Shown in pieces: positions 18,435 to 27,799 of a stretch of 64,000 nt of DNA. Numbering within the stretch: the first letter of the stretch is position 1; every line of letters begins with the position of its first letter. The stretch lies in the NCBI GenBank assembly GCA_040219735.1, contig JAVJRX010000131.1. One strand, given 5' to 3'. A program made the position numbers and the translations under genes. This stretch comes from Coleofasciculus sp040219735. GTDB taxonomy: Bacteria > Cyanobacteriota > Cyanobacteriia > Cyanobacteriales > Coleofasciculaceae. The notes under the pieces were generated by a model. That model was not told the DNA's origin, did not search any database, and saw only the letters and a program-made list of their open reading frames with translations.

Positions 18435-21400
18435 TTAAGCACTGAAATATTTCGCTACGGGATGATAAGTAACGATCGCGGTTGTCGATTGTTCTGGATA
18501 CAATTGTTCACTTTCGTCCATGTACAGGTTGATCCGATCGCACCCCAACAACTCCAGTTGCTTGTATTGATCCTGTATATTAGGACAAGCCGGATAGCCG
18601 AAACTGTATCGTGAACCTTGATACCGTTGCGCTAATATATCCCGAATTGTATCTGGTTCCTCACTCGCCAATCCTAACTCCCGGCGAATCCGGGCGTGTG
18701 TCCATTCGGCTAAGGCTTCTGCCATTTGCACCGCGAAACCGTGATAGTAGAGATAATCAGTATACTGATCCGATTCAAATAGCTGCTTGGCGTATTTAGT
18801 CGCAACTTCCCCCACCGTTACCGCCTGCATCGGGAATACATCGATAATTCCCGAATCTTTAGGCGCAAAGAAATCAGCAATACATAGACGCCGTCCCGAT
18901 TTTTGTCGCGGGAACTTAAATGTGGCAATGGGTTCCCATTTCTCTGGATGGTTCTCACTCTCTTGATTCATCATCTCTGGATCAAATAGATGCAGAGAAT
19001 TTCCTTCAGATTGACAAGGAAAATACCCATAAATTATTTGCGGATGCAATAAGTTCTCCGCTACAACCCGCTGTTTCCAGTCGCCGAGAATCGGATAAAC
19101 CGTTTCTTCTAGAAACTGATTATACTCCTGACGAGATTGGTCTTTCGGTTTGCGGAACTGCCATTGTCCGGCAATTAGCGCCTGCAAATCCAGATACCAC
19201 AATGCCTCATCCATGGGAATATCTTCCGGTTGCAAGATACAAGTTCCCCAGAAGGGCGGCGTTGGGCGGTTAATCTCTACGGTAATGTGTTCTGAACGGC
19301 GGGTATCTTCCACCTCTGGGACTGATTTTGTTGGCGTTTTTTTCTGCTGATCGGACTTACCATTTTCCGATGACTCATCGGTTCCATGGGGGACTTCTTC
19401 TGTTGTCACTTCATCTAAGAAGCCTTTTAAATCATCCCACTTTTCAGCAGATTTAGCGGGCATGAGTTTATCCATGAAGTGTAAGTCTGAGAAAGCATCT
19501 TTGCCATAAACGACTTTCCCTTGATAGGTATTCTGACAATCCTCATAGACAAACTTCGGAGTCAATGCTGCACCCCCTAAAATTACGGGTACGGTGATTC
19601 CCTGTTCATTAAACGTCTCCAGGTTATCTTTCATAAATGCCGTGGATTTCACCAATAGTCCACTCATGGCAATACAATCGGCATTATGTTCTTTATACGC
19701 CTCAATAATATTGTCTACGGGCTGCTTAATTCCCAGATTCACCACCTTATATCCATTATTGGTGAGGATGATATCCACCAGGTTTTTACCAATATCGTGA
19801 ACATCTCCTTTCACCGTAGCAATCACCATGATTCCCTTGGCATTATTTTCTCCGTCTTCTTTTTCCATGTACGGTTCTAAATACGCCACCGCCGCTTTCA
19901 TTGTTTCGGCGGATTGCAAGACAAAGGGGAGTTGCATTTGTCCGGAACCAAAGAGTTCGCCAACCACTTTCATCCCATCTAAGAGAAACGTATTGATAAT
20001 CTCTAAAGGCGGATAAATTTCTAAGGCTTGAGCGAGACTATTGTCCAAGCCAATCCGTTCCCCGTCGATAATGTGACGCTTGAGTCGTTCTTCAATCGGT
20101 AGATTTTCATCCACCGTGCGATCGCGCTTCGTGGTTTTGCCTTCAAATAGCTGGGTAATCTCCCCTAAGGGATCATAGGTGCAAATATCGCCATCAAACT
20201 CGCGTTGATCATAAATCAGTTTTTGGCAAATCTCTTGATGTTCAGGTTCAATTTTCGCTACGGGTAATATCTTACTAGCGCTAACAATCGCCGCATCTAA
20301 CCCCACCGCCATGGCTTCATGCAAAAACATGGAGTTTAATACCACCCGAGCAGCGGGATTGAGTCCAAAGGAGATATTAGAAACACCGAGAATAATATGA
20401 CATCCGGGTAGTTCTTGACGCATCCGCCGAATCGATTCAATCGTCGCTTTCCCGTTGCTTCTGTCTTCTTCAATCCCCGTCGAAATCGGTAAAGCTAGGG
20501 GGTCAAAAAAGATCTCATGGGGTGGAATCCCATACTCTATAGCTTGACGATACGCCCGTTGCGCGATCGCGAATTTTCGGTCGGCGGTTCTCGCCATCCC
20601 CTCTTCGTCAATTGTACCGACAATCACACCCGCCCCATACGTTTTGGCTAACTCCAAAACTTTCAGGAAACGTTCCTCCCCATCTTCATAATTCGTGGAA
20701 TTGAGGATACATTTCCCCCCCGCGACTTTTAACCCCGCCTCCATCTTTTCCCATTCCGTGGAGTCTAGCATCAGGGGTAAAGTAACATTGGTTACCAAAC
20801 GGGATACCAATTCGTGCATATCATGCACCCCATCCCGTCCCACATAATCCACATTCACATCCAGGATATGGGCGCCTTCGCGTACCTGCACCCTAGCTAA
20901 GGAAACTAATCCATCCCAGTCTTCATTATTGAGTAGAGTGCGACATTTTTTCGACCCACTGGCATTTAACCGTTCTCCAACAATTAGGAATGAGTTATCC
21001 TGCTCATAGGGTTGGGTTGAGTAAATGGATGCGGCGGCGGGTTCGTACTCTGGATGACGTTCTTTTGGCGTCAGGGTTTGGGCAATTTCGGCTAATTGTT
21101 GGATATGTTCCGGGCGAGTACCGCAACAGCCGCCAATTACCTGTACACCCAAGTCTTCAATAAAATGCATTAACGCCATCCGCAGTTCCATCGGCGTCAA
21201 TTTATAATGGGCTTGTCCCCCGACATTTTCCGGTAACCCCGCATTCGGGATACAAGACACCACAAACGGCGAATGCTGGGACAGATATTTTATATGATCC
21301 TTCATGCGATCGGGTCCTGTGGCGCAGTTGAGACCGAGAATATCAATGGGATAGCGTTCCAAAATTGCCAGCGCCGCGCCAATTTCGGTTCCGACTAGCA

Positions 21401-22007
21401 TAGTCCCCTGAACTTCCACGGTTACCGATACCATAATCGGGCGGCGTTCCCCTTTTTTACGAAAGACTTCTTCAACCCCATTCAAGGCGGCTTTAATTTG
21501 TAGCACATCCTGACAGGTTTCGATAATAAATAAATCTACACCGCCGTCATAGAGTCCTTCGGCTTGTTCAGCAAAGGTAGCTTGCATCGTGTCAAAATCA
21601 ATATGCCCCAGTGTGGGGAGTTTCGTCGTCGGTCCCATAGAACCTGCGACAAATCGGGGTTTTTCTGGTGTGGAGAATTCTGCTGCAACCTTTTTGGCAA
21701 GTTCCGCTGCGGCTTTATTCAGAGAATAGGCTTGATCGGCTAAATCATATTCTGCCAGAACAATCGAAGCCCCACCAAAGGTATCCGTCTCAATCACATC
21801 CGCCCCCGCTTCCAAGAAACGGCGATGAACCGTCGCCACGGCTTCGGGTTTGGTGTGAACCAGATACTCATTACATCCTTCATACTTTGCCCCACCAAAG
21901 TCTGCTGCGGTGAGGTTTTGGGTTTGGAGGTTGGTTCCCATGGCGCCATCGAAGACGAGAACCGGGCGTTGGGGACTATGGAGGCGAGTTAGGAAGGGGC
22001 TGTTCAT
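18435..22007 (-). CDS. metH: Cobalamin-dependent methionine synthase
   Basis: 1190 residues from the ATG at 22007; an upstream in-frame start would add 20 unlikely residues. MetH transfers a methyl group from 5-methyltetrahydrofolate through cobalamin to homocysteine. Domains in order: homocysteine-binding with zinc ligands (GLNCATGP, GGCCGTRPEH), pterin-binding (SFLIVGERLNASGSKK), cobalamin-binding with the axial-His motif DVHDIGKN, and the AdoMet reactivation domain at the C-terminus (RRELGLASEEPD; RYSFGYPACPN). All four domains are intact. No cobalamin riboswitch is recognisable in the 180 nt upstream. It stands as a single-gene unit. Confidence 0.97.
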   Translation of the reverse strand: MNSPFLTRLHSPQRPVLVFDGAMGTNLQTQNLTAADFGGAKYEGCNEYLVHTKPEAVATVHRRFLEAGADVIETDTFGGASIVLAEYDLADQAYSLNKAAAELAKKVAAEFSTPEKPRFVAGSMGPTTKLPTLGHIDFDTMQATFAEQAEGLYDGGVDLFIIETCQDVLQIKAALNGVEEVFRKKGERRPIMVSVTVEVQGTMLVGTEIGAALAILERYPIDILGLNCATGPDRMKDHIKYLSQHSPFVVSCIPNAGLPENVGGQAHYKLTPMELRMALMHFIEDLGVQVIGGCCGTRPEHIQQLAEIAQTLTPKERHPEYEPAAASIYSTQPYEQDNSFLIVGERLNASGSKKCRTLLNNEDWDGLVSLARVQVREGAHILDVNVDYVGRDGVHDMHELVSRLVTNVTLPLMLDSTEWEKMEAGLKVAGGKCILNSTNYEDGEERFLKVLELAKTYGAGVIVGTIDEEGMARTADRKFAIAQRAYRQAIEYGIPPHEIFFDPLALPISTGIEEDRSNGKATIESIRRMRQELPGCHIILGVSNISFGLNPAARVVLNSMFLHEAMAVGLDAAIVSASKILPVAKIEPEHQEICQKLIYDQREFDGDICTYDPLGEITQLFEGKTTKRDRTVDENLPIEERLKRHIIDGERIGLDNSLAQALEIYPPLEIINTFLLDGMKVVGELFGSGQMQLPFVLQSAETMKAAVAYLEPYMEKEDGENNAKGIMVIATVKGDVHDIGKNLVDIILTNNGYKVVNLGIKQPVDNIIEAYKEHNADCIAMSGLLVKSTAFMKDNLETFNEQGITVPVILGGAALTPKFVYEDCQNTYQGKVVYGKDAFSDLHFMDKLMPAKSAEKWDDLKGFLDEVTTEEVPHGTDESSENGKSDQQKKTPTKSVPEVEDTRRSEHITVEINRPTPPFWGTCILQPEDIPMDEALWYLDLQALIAGQWQFRKPKDQSRQEYNQFLEETVYPILGDWKQRVVAENLLHPQIIYGYFPCQSEGNSLHLFDPEMMNQESENHPEKWEPIATFKFPRQKSGRRLCIADFFAPKDSGIIDVFPMQAVTVGEVATKYAKQLFESDQYTDYLYYHGFAVQMAEALAEWTHARIRRELGLASEEPDTIRDILAQRYQGSRYSFGYPACPNIQDQYKQLELLGCDRINLYMDESEQLYPEQSTTAIVTYHPVAKYFSA

Positions 22008-22190
22008 AACTGTCTGGGCAATCTGGATATAGATATTAGTGTAGGTGCAATGTATGACTACACACAACTAATACAATTGCGATCATACAGTGATCTTAGG
22101 CTAAGATTTGGGGCGCGATCGCACGATTAGACCAATCCATACTCTACTTTGCCTCTACGGACTAAAAGCTCTTGGACGCGAATTCCATTT

Positions 22191-22358
22191 TCAAACCCTT
22201 TCGATGTAAGCACTCAGAAATATCAGTTGCGCTTCATCGGGATACCCCAATCTGCCAGCATCTGCAACTGTGACAACATTTAGATTAGCATTCCGCAAAG
22301 CTTTGACCAACGCCGCGTTAATAGTGTCTTCATCCAGATAGAAACCAATCTGACTCAT
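22191..22358 (-). pseudogene. Truncated DUF5615 (PIN-like) toxin-type protein
   Basis: 55 residues from the ATG overlapping the upstream stop (ATGA). The N-terminus IGFYLDEDTINAALVKALR and NVVTVADAGRLGYPDEAQL matches DUF5615 PIN-like proteins, with the D-E-D metal cluster. Family members are usually about 110-120 residues; here a TGA follows ERV, just where the second acidic strand should start. The downstream bases stay open in another frame for 22 codons, consistent with a small deletion or frameshift. Probably inactive. It is paired with DUF433, the usual antitoxin-like partner. Confidence 0.65.
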
Positions 22359-22648
22359 GATCGCCTTCCCGCTAAATATTCGGCTTCGAGGCGAGCGCAT
22401 TCTTGATTATAAGCAGCAAATTCCACATCAAGAAATTCTTTATTGGCGTAGTAGTGAGCTATAGCTGCATAAATTGCACCAAGAGTTAGGTGTGGTTTAT
22501 TTTCCAGTATTTCTTCAGGAGTCACACCTGCCCTAATCTCATTGATAATGTACTGAACCGTGATCCGAGTACCTGCTATTCGGGGACGCCCCCCACAGGT
22601 TCCCGTTGTGCAAACAATCAGCGTTCCAATGTCAGTCAAGGTTTGCAT
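22355..22648 (-). CDS. DUF433 antitoxin-like protein
   Basis: About 97 residues from the ATG at 22648; an earlier start at 22738 adds a basic 30-residue stretch that does not look like the family. The core GGRPRIAGTRITVQYI and the helix TPEEILENKPHLTLGAIYAAIAHY define DUF433, a winged-helix-like domain found next to DUF5615 or PIN toxins. Its stop overlaps the DUF5615 start by the ATGA arrangement, so the two are translationally coupled. Since the partner is truncated, this may be an orphan antitoxin. Confidence 0.75.
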   Translation of the reverse strand: MQTLTDIGTLIVCTTGTCGGRPRIAGTRITVQYIINEIRAGVTPEEILENKPHLTLGAIYAAIAHYYANKEFLDVEFAAYNQECARLEAEYLAGRRS

Positions 22649-22877
22649 AATCGACTTGGTGAATTTTATTCTCATCCTAACTTGTTGAGCTATCATTGAG
22701 TGCAATTGAGCGACGCTCAGCCTCAAAGGTGATCCCACGCTCTGAAGCTTTAGAATGAAAAGTGCGCGATCGCCACCTCCCCCTTTTTCTCATATTTTGT
22801 ATTAGTACCTGAGCATCAATTCATTAAAGATATGGGTCAAAATTATTTGCCGTGAAAAGTCAGACATCGGCAAGTTA

Positions 22878-23291
22878 TCACGCCGCTGCAAACTCAGCAA
22901 ATACTTGCTCAATCACCTTTTGCGCTTTAGTATCCAGAGAATGCCAATCCACTTCACCGTCTTCATCAATTAGGCTGGTATCAATCTCAACCTCTTGGCT
23001 TTCTACTTCAGCATGAACCGGGGCGTACTCCTGAAAACAGACTTTAAAGCATAACTCCCACAAGTTAATACAGGTTGAATAATCAGGTTTTTCTAAACAT
23101 ACCTCATGACCGGGTATCGGCGTCTGCACATCCTTGTATGTGGCTTTCCAGGTGGTCACCTCAAGCTGCTTGCGAATATGATCAACAATGCGGATTAAGG
23201 CGGGTTGCATTAATAGTCCCGCTTGTTGCCAAGCTTGGGTTGTTTTAAATTTGGGTTTCATTCTGAACGTCGATAGGGAAGAATTAGGCAA
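22878..23291 (-). CDS. Conserved hypothetical protein, small and acidic
   Basis: 137 residues, or 127 from the ATG at 23261. The sequence is soluble and acidic in the C-terminal third (SQEVEIDTSLIDEDGEVDWHSL). It has three cysteines in the middle (EVCLEKPDYSTCINLWELCFKVC) that might bind a cofactor, although no standard motif is formed. It is divergent from the EI24 gene, with only 6 nt between the annotated starts, so the shorter start is more plausible. I do not recognise a named family. Confidence 0.55.
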   Translation of the reverse strand: MPNSSLSTFRMKPKFKTTQAWQQAGLLMQPALIRIVDHIRKQLEVTTWKATYKDVQTPIPGHEVCLEKPDYSTCINLWELCFKVCFQEYAPVHAEVESQEVEIDTSLIDEDGEVDWHSLDTKAQKVIEQVFAEFAAA

Positions 23292-23297
23292 ACAACG

Positions 23298-24131
23298 ATG
23301 TTAAGACTACTGAGTGGATTTGGATTCGTGACGGGAGCAACTTACCCATTGCGCGTGTTGGCAGTTTTCCGACGCACACCACGTCTGTGGGGGTACATGA
23401 TTACTCCTATTCTGGTGAATGTGTTCATCGGTATTGCCCTGTATGCCGGATTACTGGTGTTGGGTTGGCAACAGGTTGAGAGTATTACGCTCAGTTTATC
23501 GCAATGGTTGAATAATGCGATCGCGAGTCTTCCCCCTTGGCTGAGTTTCCTAGGCGTCTTGGCGACGGGGATCAACTGGTTGCTGGATTTTATCTTGGTG
23601 ATTGGGTTACTGCTGATCACTGGATTTTTGCTCGTCCAGTTTGGCGTATTACTGGGTGCGCCGTGGTATGGTCAACTATCGGAACAGTTAGAAGAAATCC
23701 GCACGGGTCAAATTCATACCGTAGAGGTGGGATTTATCCAGGATATTGGGCGGGCGATTTTATTTGAGTTAAAGAAGCTGGTATTAGGAATCAGCGTTGG
23801 CGTCTTGTTACTAATGTTAAATATTCTCCCTGGAATTGGCACCTTAGCCGCCGCAATCGGGGGGATTATCCTCACCGCCACCATAACTTGTCTGGACTTT
23901 CTCGACGCCCCCTTAGAACGTCGCCGTTTACGGTTTCGCTACAAGTTAGGGATTGTGTTTAACAGTTTACCTGCCAGTGCGGGGTTTAGCTTAGTCTGTA
24001 TGGCGTTGATTACAGTGCCATTGGTGAATCTTGTTACTATTCCCCTTTGTGTCGCATCCGGGACGCTGTTTTTTTGCGATCGCGTATTACCTAAGTTACC
24101 TCAGTCTCTAGCAAAGCCCAAGTCTGATTAA
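23298..24131 (+). CDS. EI24 domain-containing (CysZ-like) membrane protein
   Basis: 277 residues. Four to five hydrophobic segments are visible (about 30-55, 70-110, 165-200, 220-260). The start GATYPLRVLAVFRRTPRLWGYMI and the segment FDFLDAPLERRRLRFRYKLG-like LDFLDAPLERRRLRF are typical of the EI24/CysZ family (COG2981). CysZ assists sulfate uptake in enterobacteria; for cyanobacterial members that role is not shown. Single gene with divergent neighbour. Start ATG at 23298, the first in frame. Confidence 0.82.
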   Translation: MLRLLSGFGFVTGATYPLRVLAVFRRTPRLWGYMITPILVNVFIGIALYAGLLVLGWQQVESITLSLSQWLNNAIASLPPWLSFLGVLATGINWLLDFILVIGLLLITGFLLVQFGVLLGAPWYGQLSEQLEEIRTGQIHTVEVGFIQDIGRAILFELKKLVLGISVGVLLLMLNILPGIGTLAAAIGGIILTATITCLDFLDAPLERRRLRFRYKLGIVFNSLPASAGFSLVCMALITVPLVNLVTIPLCVASGTLFFCDRVLPKLPQSLAKPKSD

Positions 24132-24419
24132 TTTATTGACATCCTCCCCGGCGTCCAAACGAAACATCCTCCATTAAATTTTCCTGTGATTAGTGTTGGT
24201 TCTTGACCCCCTAACCTTTCTCTAAGACGTGAGGATATGTATGACGAATGAGGTCGATAACGCTTGAGTATTTTTATTCAATCTGATAATAATAGAATAT
24301 TAATAGATGATAATTAAGATTTAACCTAAACTAAACAAAAATTAATAATTCCTTGAGTGGAATAGCGTTTTAATATTTTGTATTAATATAGAAGGATGAC
24401 AATTATTGAATAATCAGGT

Positions 24420-25457
24420 ATGGAGTACAAACAACTGGGGGAGAGCAACCTACGGGTTTCAGAAATTTGTCTAGGAACCATGACCTATGGTCAGCAGAAT
24501 ACTATAGAAGATGCCACAGAGCGATTAGACTATGCGATTTCCCAAGGTGTTAACTTTATTGACACAGCAGAAATGTATCCCGTACCGGGACGGGCGGAAA
24601 CTCAGGGGAAGACGGAGGAGTATATTGGCGAGTGGTTAGTTAAGCAGCAGCGCGATCAGCTAATTGTGGCGACCAAAATTGCCGGTCCTGGGTCTTGGAT
24701 AAGCTGGATTCGGGGAGAAAACCACCGAATTGACCGCCCGAATATTGAACAAGCACTAGAAGATAGTCTTAAGCGCCTGCGTACTGATTATATTGACCTC
24801 TATCAAATCCATTGGCCCGATCGCTATGTTCCCTTGTTTGGCGCCCCCGATTACGATCCCAAGCACGAACGGGACACTGTACCGATTGCTGAACAACTGG
24901 AGGTATTCGCAGGCTTCATCAAAGCCGGAAAAATTCGCTATTTGGGGTTGAGTAATGAAACCCCTTGGGGAGTATGTGAGTTTTGCCATGTTGCCAAGCA
25001 GCTAGGATTACCCAAAGTGGTGTCGATTCAAAATGCCTACAGCTTAGTTAACCGCATCTTTGATATTCACCTAGCGGAAGCCTGTCGATTTAATCAGGTT
25101 GGGTTGCTAGCGTACAGTCCCCTAGCCTTTGGCTTGCTGACGGGTAAATATCTCAACGGTATCCCGGAAAAGTCACGGCTAGCCCTATTTCAAGGATTTG
25201 GTAGGCGGTATGAGAAACCCAATCTCACCGAAGCCGTGAAGGAGTATGTGGAAATTGCCCATAAGCACAATTTGACGCCAGCCCAGTTAGCCTTGGCATT
25301 TGTGCGATCGCGTTGGTTTGTCACCAGTACGATTATCGGTGCAACCACCATCGAACAACTTAAGGAAAATCTGAGTGCGGCTGAGGTGACATTGGATCAG
25401 GATATCTTGGCAGAAATTAATGCCATTCACGCCCGCTATCCGAATCCTACCCCTTAA
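24420..25457 (+). CDS. Aldo/keto reductase (Tas-like)
   Basis: 345 residues. NADPH-dependent oxidoreductase of the AKR superfamily with the catalytic tetrad visible: Asp in FIDTAEMY, Tyr in the same motif, Lys in LIVATKI, and His in DLYQIHWPD. The C-terminal cofactor motif FVRSRWFVTSTIIGATTIEQLKENL fits the Tas/YghZ-type branch, which acts on small carbonyls. It stands alone, preceded by a 288-bp AT-rich gap that shows no gene. That gap begins with TTGACATCCTCCCCGGCG, a motif seen near cyanobacterial IS200/IS605 ends, which I cannot resolve further. Confidence 0.93.
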   Translation: MEYKQLGESNLRVSEICLGTMTYGQQNTIEDATERLDYAISQGVNFIDTAEMYPVPGRAETQGKTEEYIGEWLVKQQRDQLIVATKIAGPGSWISWIRGENHRIDRPNIEQALEDSLKRLRTDYIDLYQIHWPDRYVPLFGAPDYDPKHERDTVPIAEQLEVFAGFIKAGKIRYLGLSNETPWGVCEFCHVAKQLGLPKVVSIQNAYSLVNRIFDIHLAEACRFNQVGLLAYSPLAFGLLTGKYLNGIPEKSRLALFQGFGRRYEKPNLTEAVKEYVEIAHKHNLTPAQLALAFVRSRWFVTSTIIGATTIEQLKENLSAAEVTLDQDILAEINAIHARYPNPTP

Positions 25458-25701
25458 GGATACTGCTGGCTTTCTCAGGGGTCAGACCCCTCACCCCCCT
25501 GCTCTATTCCTTCACGTCCATTCATAGCCTAACTTGCTTCGCTCTTATTTGGGGCTTCACAACTCTCCCAACTAGCAAGCAAGACGGTCTTATTCGTCTA
25601 TAGATACTAGAACGTCCAGACTCTTGGCAATATGCCACATCTCATGGTAAGATTTGTGGCAAACAATGGCTACGACAACCGGGAATTCGGTACAATAATT
25701 A

Positions 25702-26583
25702 ATGGAAGATAAGTCAAAGCAAGGTAAAAAAAACAATTTTATTTTTAATTTATTTTTTGACCTAGAGTTCTACCTAAAAATTGCAATAAGTTGTGCAATT
25801 TTACAACGGTTTTTACATTGGGTCTTGCACGATGTAGAACTCAACTTTATTACTCAGGTAGTTTTATACTGGGTTGTTAGTTCTGTCTCATTTTATGTAA
25901 TTGGACTTTTCATCGAAAAGGTAATCAAAAATAATGATCAGTTGAGAGATAAATTCAATTCAAGAGTCAAAAAAGTAAAAAAACAACCCTTCCCAGCTTT
26001 TACGGCAAAAGGCATTATTATTGGACAAATTCAGGGTTTAATAACAGCATTAATCATCCTCTATCTGGCGCCAGAGGTACATAGAGGTAATGGCTTACTC
26101 CTCAATCTGAGATGGTTCTTTATGCGAATCATTGCGGCTGATTTTTGTTTTTATGTCGCCCATTGGTTACTTCACAGAAAAATTTTGCTGAGAATACATC
26201 TTAAACATCATGAGTTTGCCGATTCATCAAGTTTTGTCGCTGGTCATAAGAGTCTCAGTGAATATATTATAGTCACCATTACAGATATTTTACCTATCTT
26301 TATATTTGGATATGATCTTACTCAACTCTTGGCTTGGACTATTATAGGTAATGCTTACAACCTAGAAGGTCATAGTTCGTTGTCTATATTTTTCATTGCA
26401 TCTGATTTTCACGATCTGCATCACACCAGTTTTAAGGGAAACTATGGTATTCATGGATTTTGGGACAGGGTATTTAATACTTTGAACCCTCCTACCAAAA
26501 AATCGGGAATTATATCTCCTGTCGCCTCTCTGGAGAAAATGGCGGTGAAGTTGTCTAGTCGTGCCAGTAAAGTTACGACTTGA
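25702..26583 (+). CDS. Sterol desaturase / fatty acid hydroxylase family membrane di-iron protein
   Basis: 293 residues with about four hydrophobic segments. The histidine clusters expected for the non-haem di-iron centre are present: HWLLH, HLKHH and HDLHH, with extra His in FVAGHK and EGHSS. Such enzymes hydroxylate or desaturate lipids, carotenoids or sterols. The substrate is not readable here. Codon use is visibly more AT-rich and Lys/Asn/Phe-rich than the flanking genes, which is consistent with lateral acquisition. Single gene. Confidence 0.85.
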   Translation: MEDKSKQGKKNNFIFNLFFDLEFYLKIAISCAILQRFLHWVLHDVELNFITQVVLYWVVSSVSFYVIGLFIEKVIKNNDQLRDKFNSRVKKVKKQPFPAFTAKGIIIGQIQGLITALIILYLAPEVHRGNGLLLNLRWFFMRIIAADFCFYVAHWLLHRKILLRIHLKHHEFADSSSFVAGHKSLSEYIIVTITDILPIFIFGYDLTQLLAWTIIGNAYNLEGHSSLSIFFIASDFHDLHHTSFKGNYGIHGFWDRVFNTLNPPTKKSGIISPVASLEKMAVKLSSRASKVTT

Positions 26584-26610
26584 CTCCTGCCATTTTCCCT
26601 GCCCTAGAGT

Positions 26611-26640
26611 TCCCTGACAAATGACAAATGACAAATGACA
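26611..26640. repeat. Heptanucleotide tandem repeat (GACAAAT) at the ureF start
   Basis: About four copies of GACAAAT run directly into the ureF ATG. Similar heptamer tracts overlap or precede starts at recO (4795-4810), the truncated mobile region at 14905-14936, the metal permease at 49133-49166 (inverted) and the last gene (63525-63545). Confidence 0.8.
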
Positions 26641-27312
26641 AATGATAACCTATTGTATTTGTTGCAACTTGCGAGTCCCACTTTACCCGTCGGTGCCTAT
26701 AGCTATTCAGAAGGATTAGAAATACTGGTGGAACGGGGGGTGATTGATAAGCCAAAGCAATTAAAAGCCTGGATTGACCAAGAATTGAGCTATGGAGCAA
26801 TTCGCTTAGAAGCGGCTATGATGGTAAGATCCTATCAGAGTATCCAGGCTGACGATTTAGAAGCGTTGTCGTATTGGAATGCTTGGACGAGTGCGGCGAA
26901 GGAAACCTCGGAGTTGCGATCGCAAAGTTGGCAAATGGGCAATTCCCTGATCCGCTTACTCGTCGAGTTAGAACCGGAACTTAAGTCTGTAGCCAGGATC
27001 GTGGGAACACCCTGCAATTATGCGATCGCCTTTGGGATTGCAGCCGCTTACTGGCAAATTAACCTCATGGCTGCTTTATTGGGTTATTTCCACAGTTGGG
27101 CATCCAATCTAATTAATGCAGGTGTGAAATTGATTCCCTTGGGTCAAACTGTCGGTCAACAACTTCTACTGGAACTTACCCCGGTGCTATCGGTGGCTAG
27201 CCAAGACATTTTAGCACTAGAAAATGATGAACAGTTAAACAGTTGCACTTGGGGATTCGCACTCTCTAGCATGGCTCACGAAACCCAGTATACGCGATTA
27301 TTTCGCAGTTAG
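26635..27312 (+). CDS. ureF: Urease accessory protein UreF
   Basis: 225 residues. UreF works with UreD and UreG to insert nickel into urease. The N-terminal LLQLASPTLPVGAYSYSEGLE and the central TSELRSQSWQMG-like segment are diagnostic. The C-terminal SMAHETQYTRLFRS also fits. It is not next to ureG, ureD or the structural genes in this window; scattered urease genes are common in cyanobacteria. The start lies inside the heptamer repeat (MTNDN). Confidence 0.95.
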   Translation: MTNDNLLYLLQLASPTLPVGAYSYSEGLEILVERGVIDKPKQLKAWIDQELSYGAIRLEAAMMVRSYQSIQADDLEALSYWNAWTSAAKETSELRSQSWQMGNSLIRLLVELEPELKSVARIVGTPCNYAIAFGIAAAYWQINLMAALLGYFHSWASNLINAGVKLIPLGQTVGQQLLLELTPVLSVASQDILALENDEQLNSCTWGFALSSMAHETQYTRLFRS

Positions 27313-27389
27313 CCTCATTCTGTATTGGTGTAAGTTGTCTATCGCATGGTTCTATGCTACCTTAAAAGTTTTTCAATTTTGAGGAAGCA

Positions 27390-27635
27390 ATGACACAACG
27401 AACCCAGATCAATCTTCGCATAGACAACGAATTACTTCAGGCGCTACGCGAGAAATGTGCGGCTGAAGGCTGCACTCAGACTGAATTTATTACCAATGCC
27501 ATCAAATCGGCATTAGGCATCCCCCTTACCCAAGCCAATTTTCTTGAGATCGATGAACGAATTGCTGCCCAAATTCAACCGATTCGAGAAGAGTTAGATC
27601 AGTTGAGGGCAGCATTGGGGGAATTCGCAGCCTGA
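27390..27635 (+). CDS. Ribbon-helix-helix-like DNA-binding protein
   Basis: 81 residues. The beta strand TQINLRIDNELLQALREKCAAEGCTQTEFITNAI is the pattern of Arc/CopG-type ribbon-helix-helix regulators. The C-terminal 35 residues form an amphipathic helix, possibly a partner-binding tail. A good ribosome site (GAGGAAG) precedes the ATG. It is followed 2 nt after its stop by a possible second small gene, suggesting a two-gene unit. It could be an antitoxin or a plasmid-type regulator; not decided. Confidence 0.75.
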   Translation: MTQRTQINLRIDNELLQALREKCAAEGCTQTEFITNAIKSALGIPLTQANFLEIDERIAAQIQPIREELDQLRAALGEFAA

Positions 27636-27637
27636 GA

Positions 27638-27799
27638 GTGGAAAATTCAACTCTCAGGCAACAGGTTCCACCACTATCCAAGTTGGAGGCAATTCGGGAT
27701 CGCATTCTCGGTAACTTGAATATCGGTAGAAATGCACTCGCCTACAAAGCCGCCCAGAAAGTCCTCAATGAATTTATTGGCGAATTGTACAGAAAATAA
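27638..27799 (+). CDS. Possible small protein (53 aa) coupled to the ribbon-helix-helix gene
   Basis: GTG at 27638, two bases after the preceding stop, opens 53 codons to TAA at 27797. The protein has LSKLEAIRDRILGNLNIGR followed by an amphipathic helix ending FIGELYRK, with the composition of a real soluble protein. It was found by reading the gap. The antisense strand is also open across much of this stretch, so the call is moderate. Function unknown; the tight spacing suggests co-translation with the upstream regulator. Confidence 0.5.
   Translation: MENSTLRQQVPPLSKLEAIRDRILGNLNIGRNALAYKAAQKVLNEFIGELYRK

Noticed and set aside
22008..22190. Cobalamin riboswitch before metH
   Set aside because: No B12-box-like conserved core or suitable hairpins could be seen in the short upstream gap.
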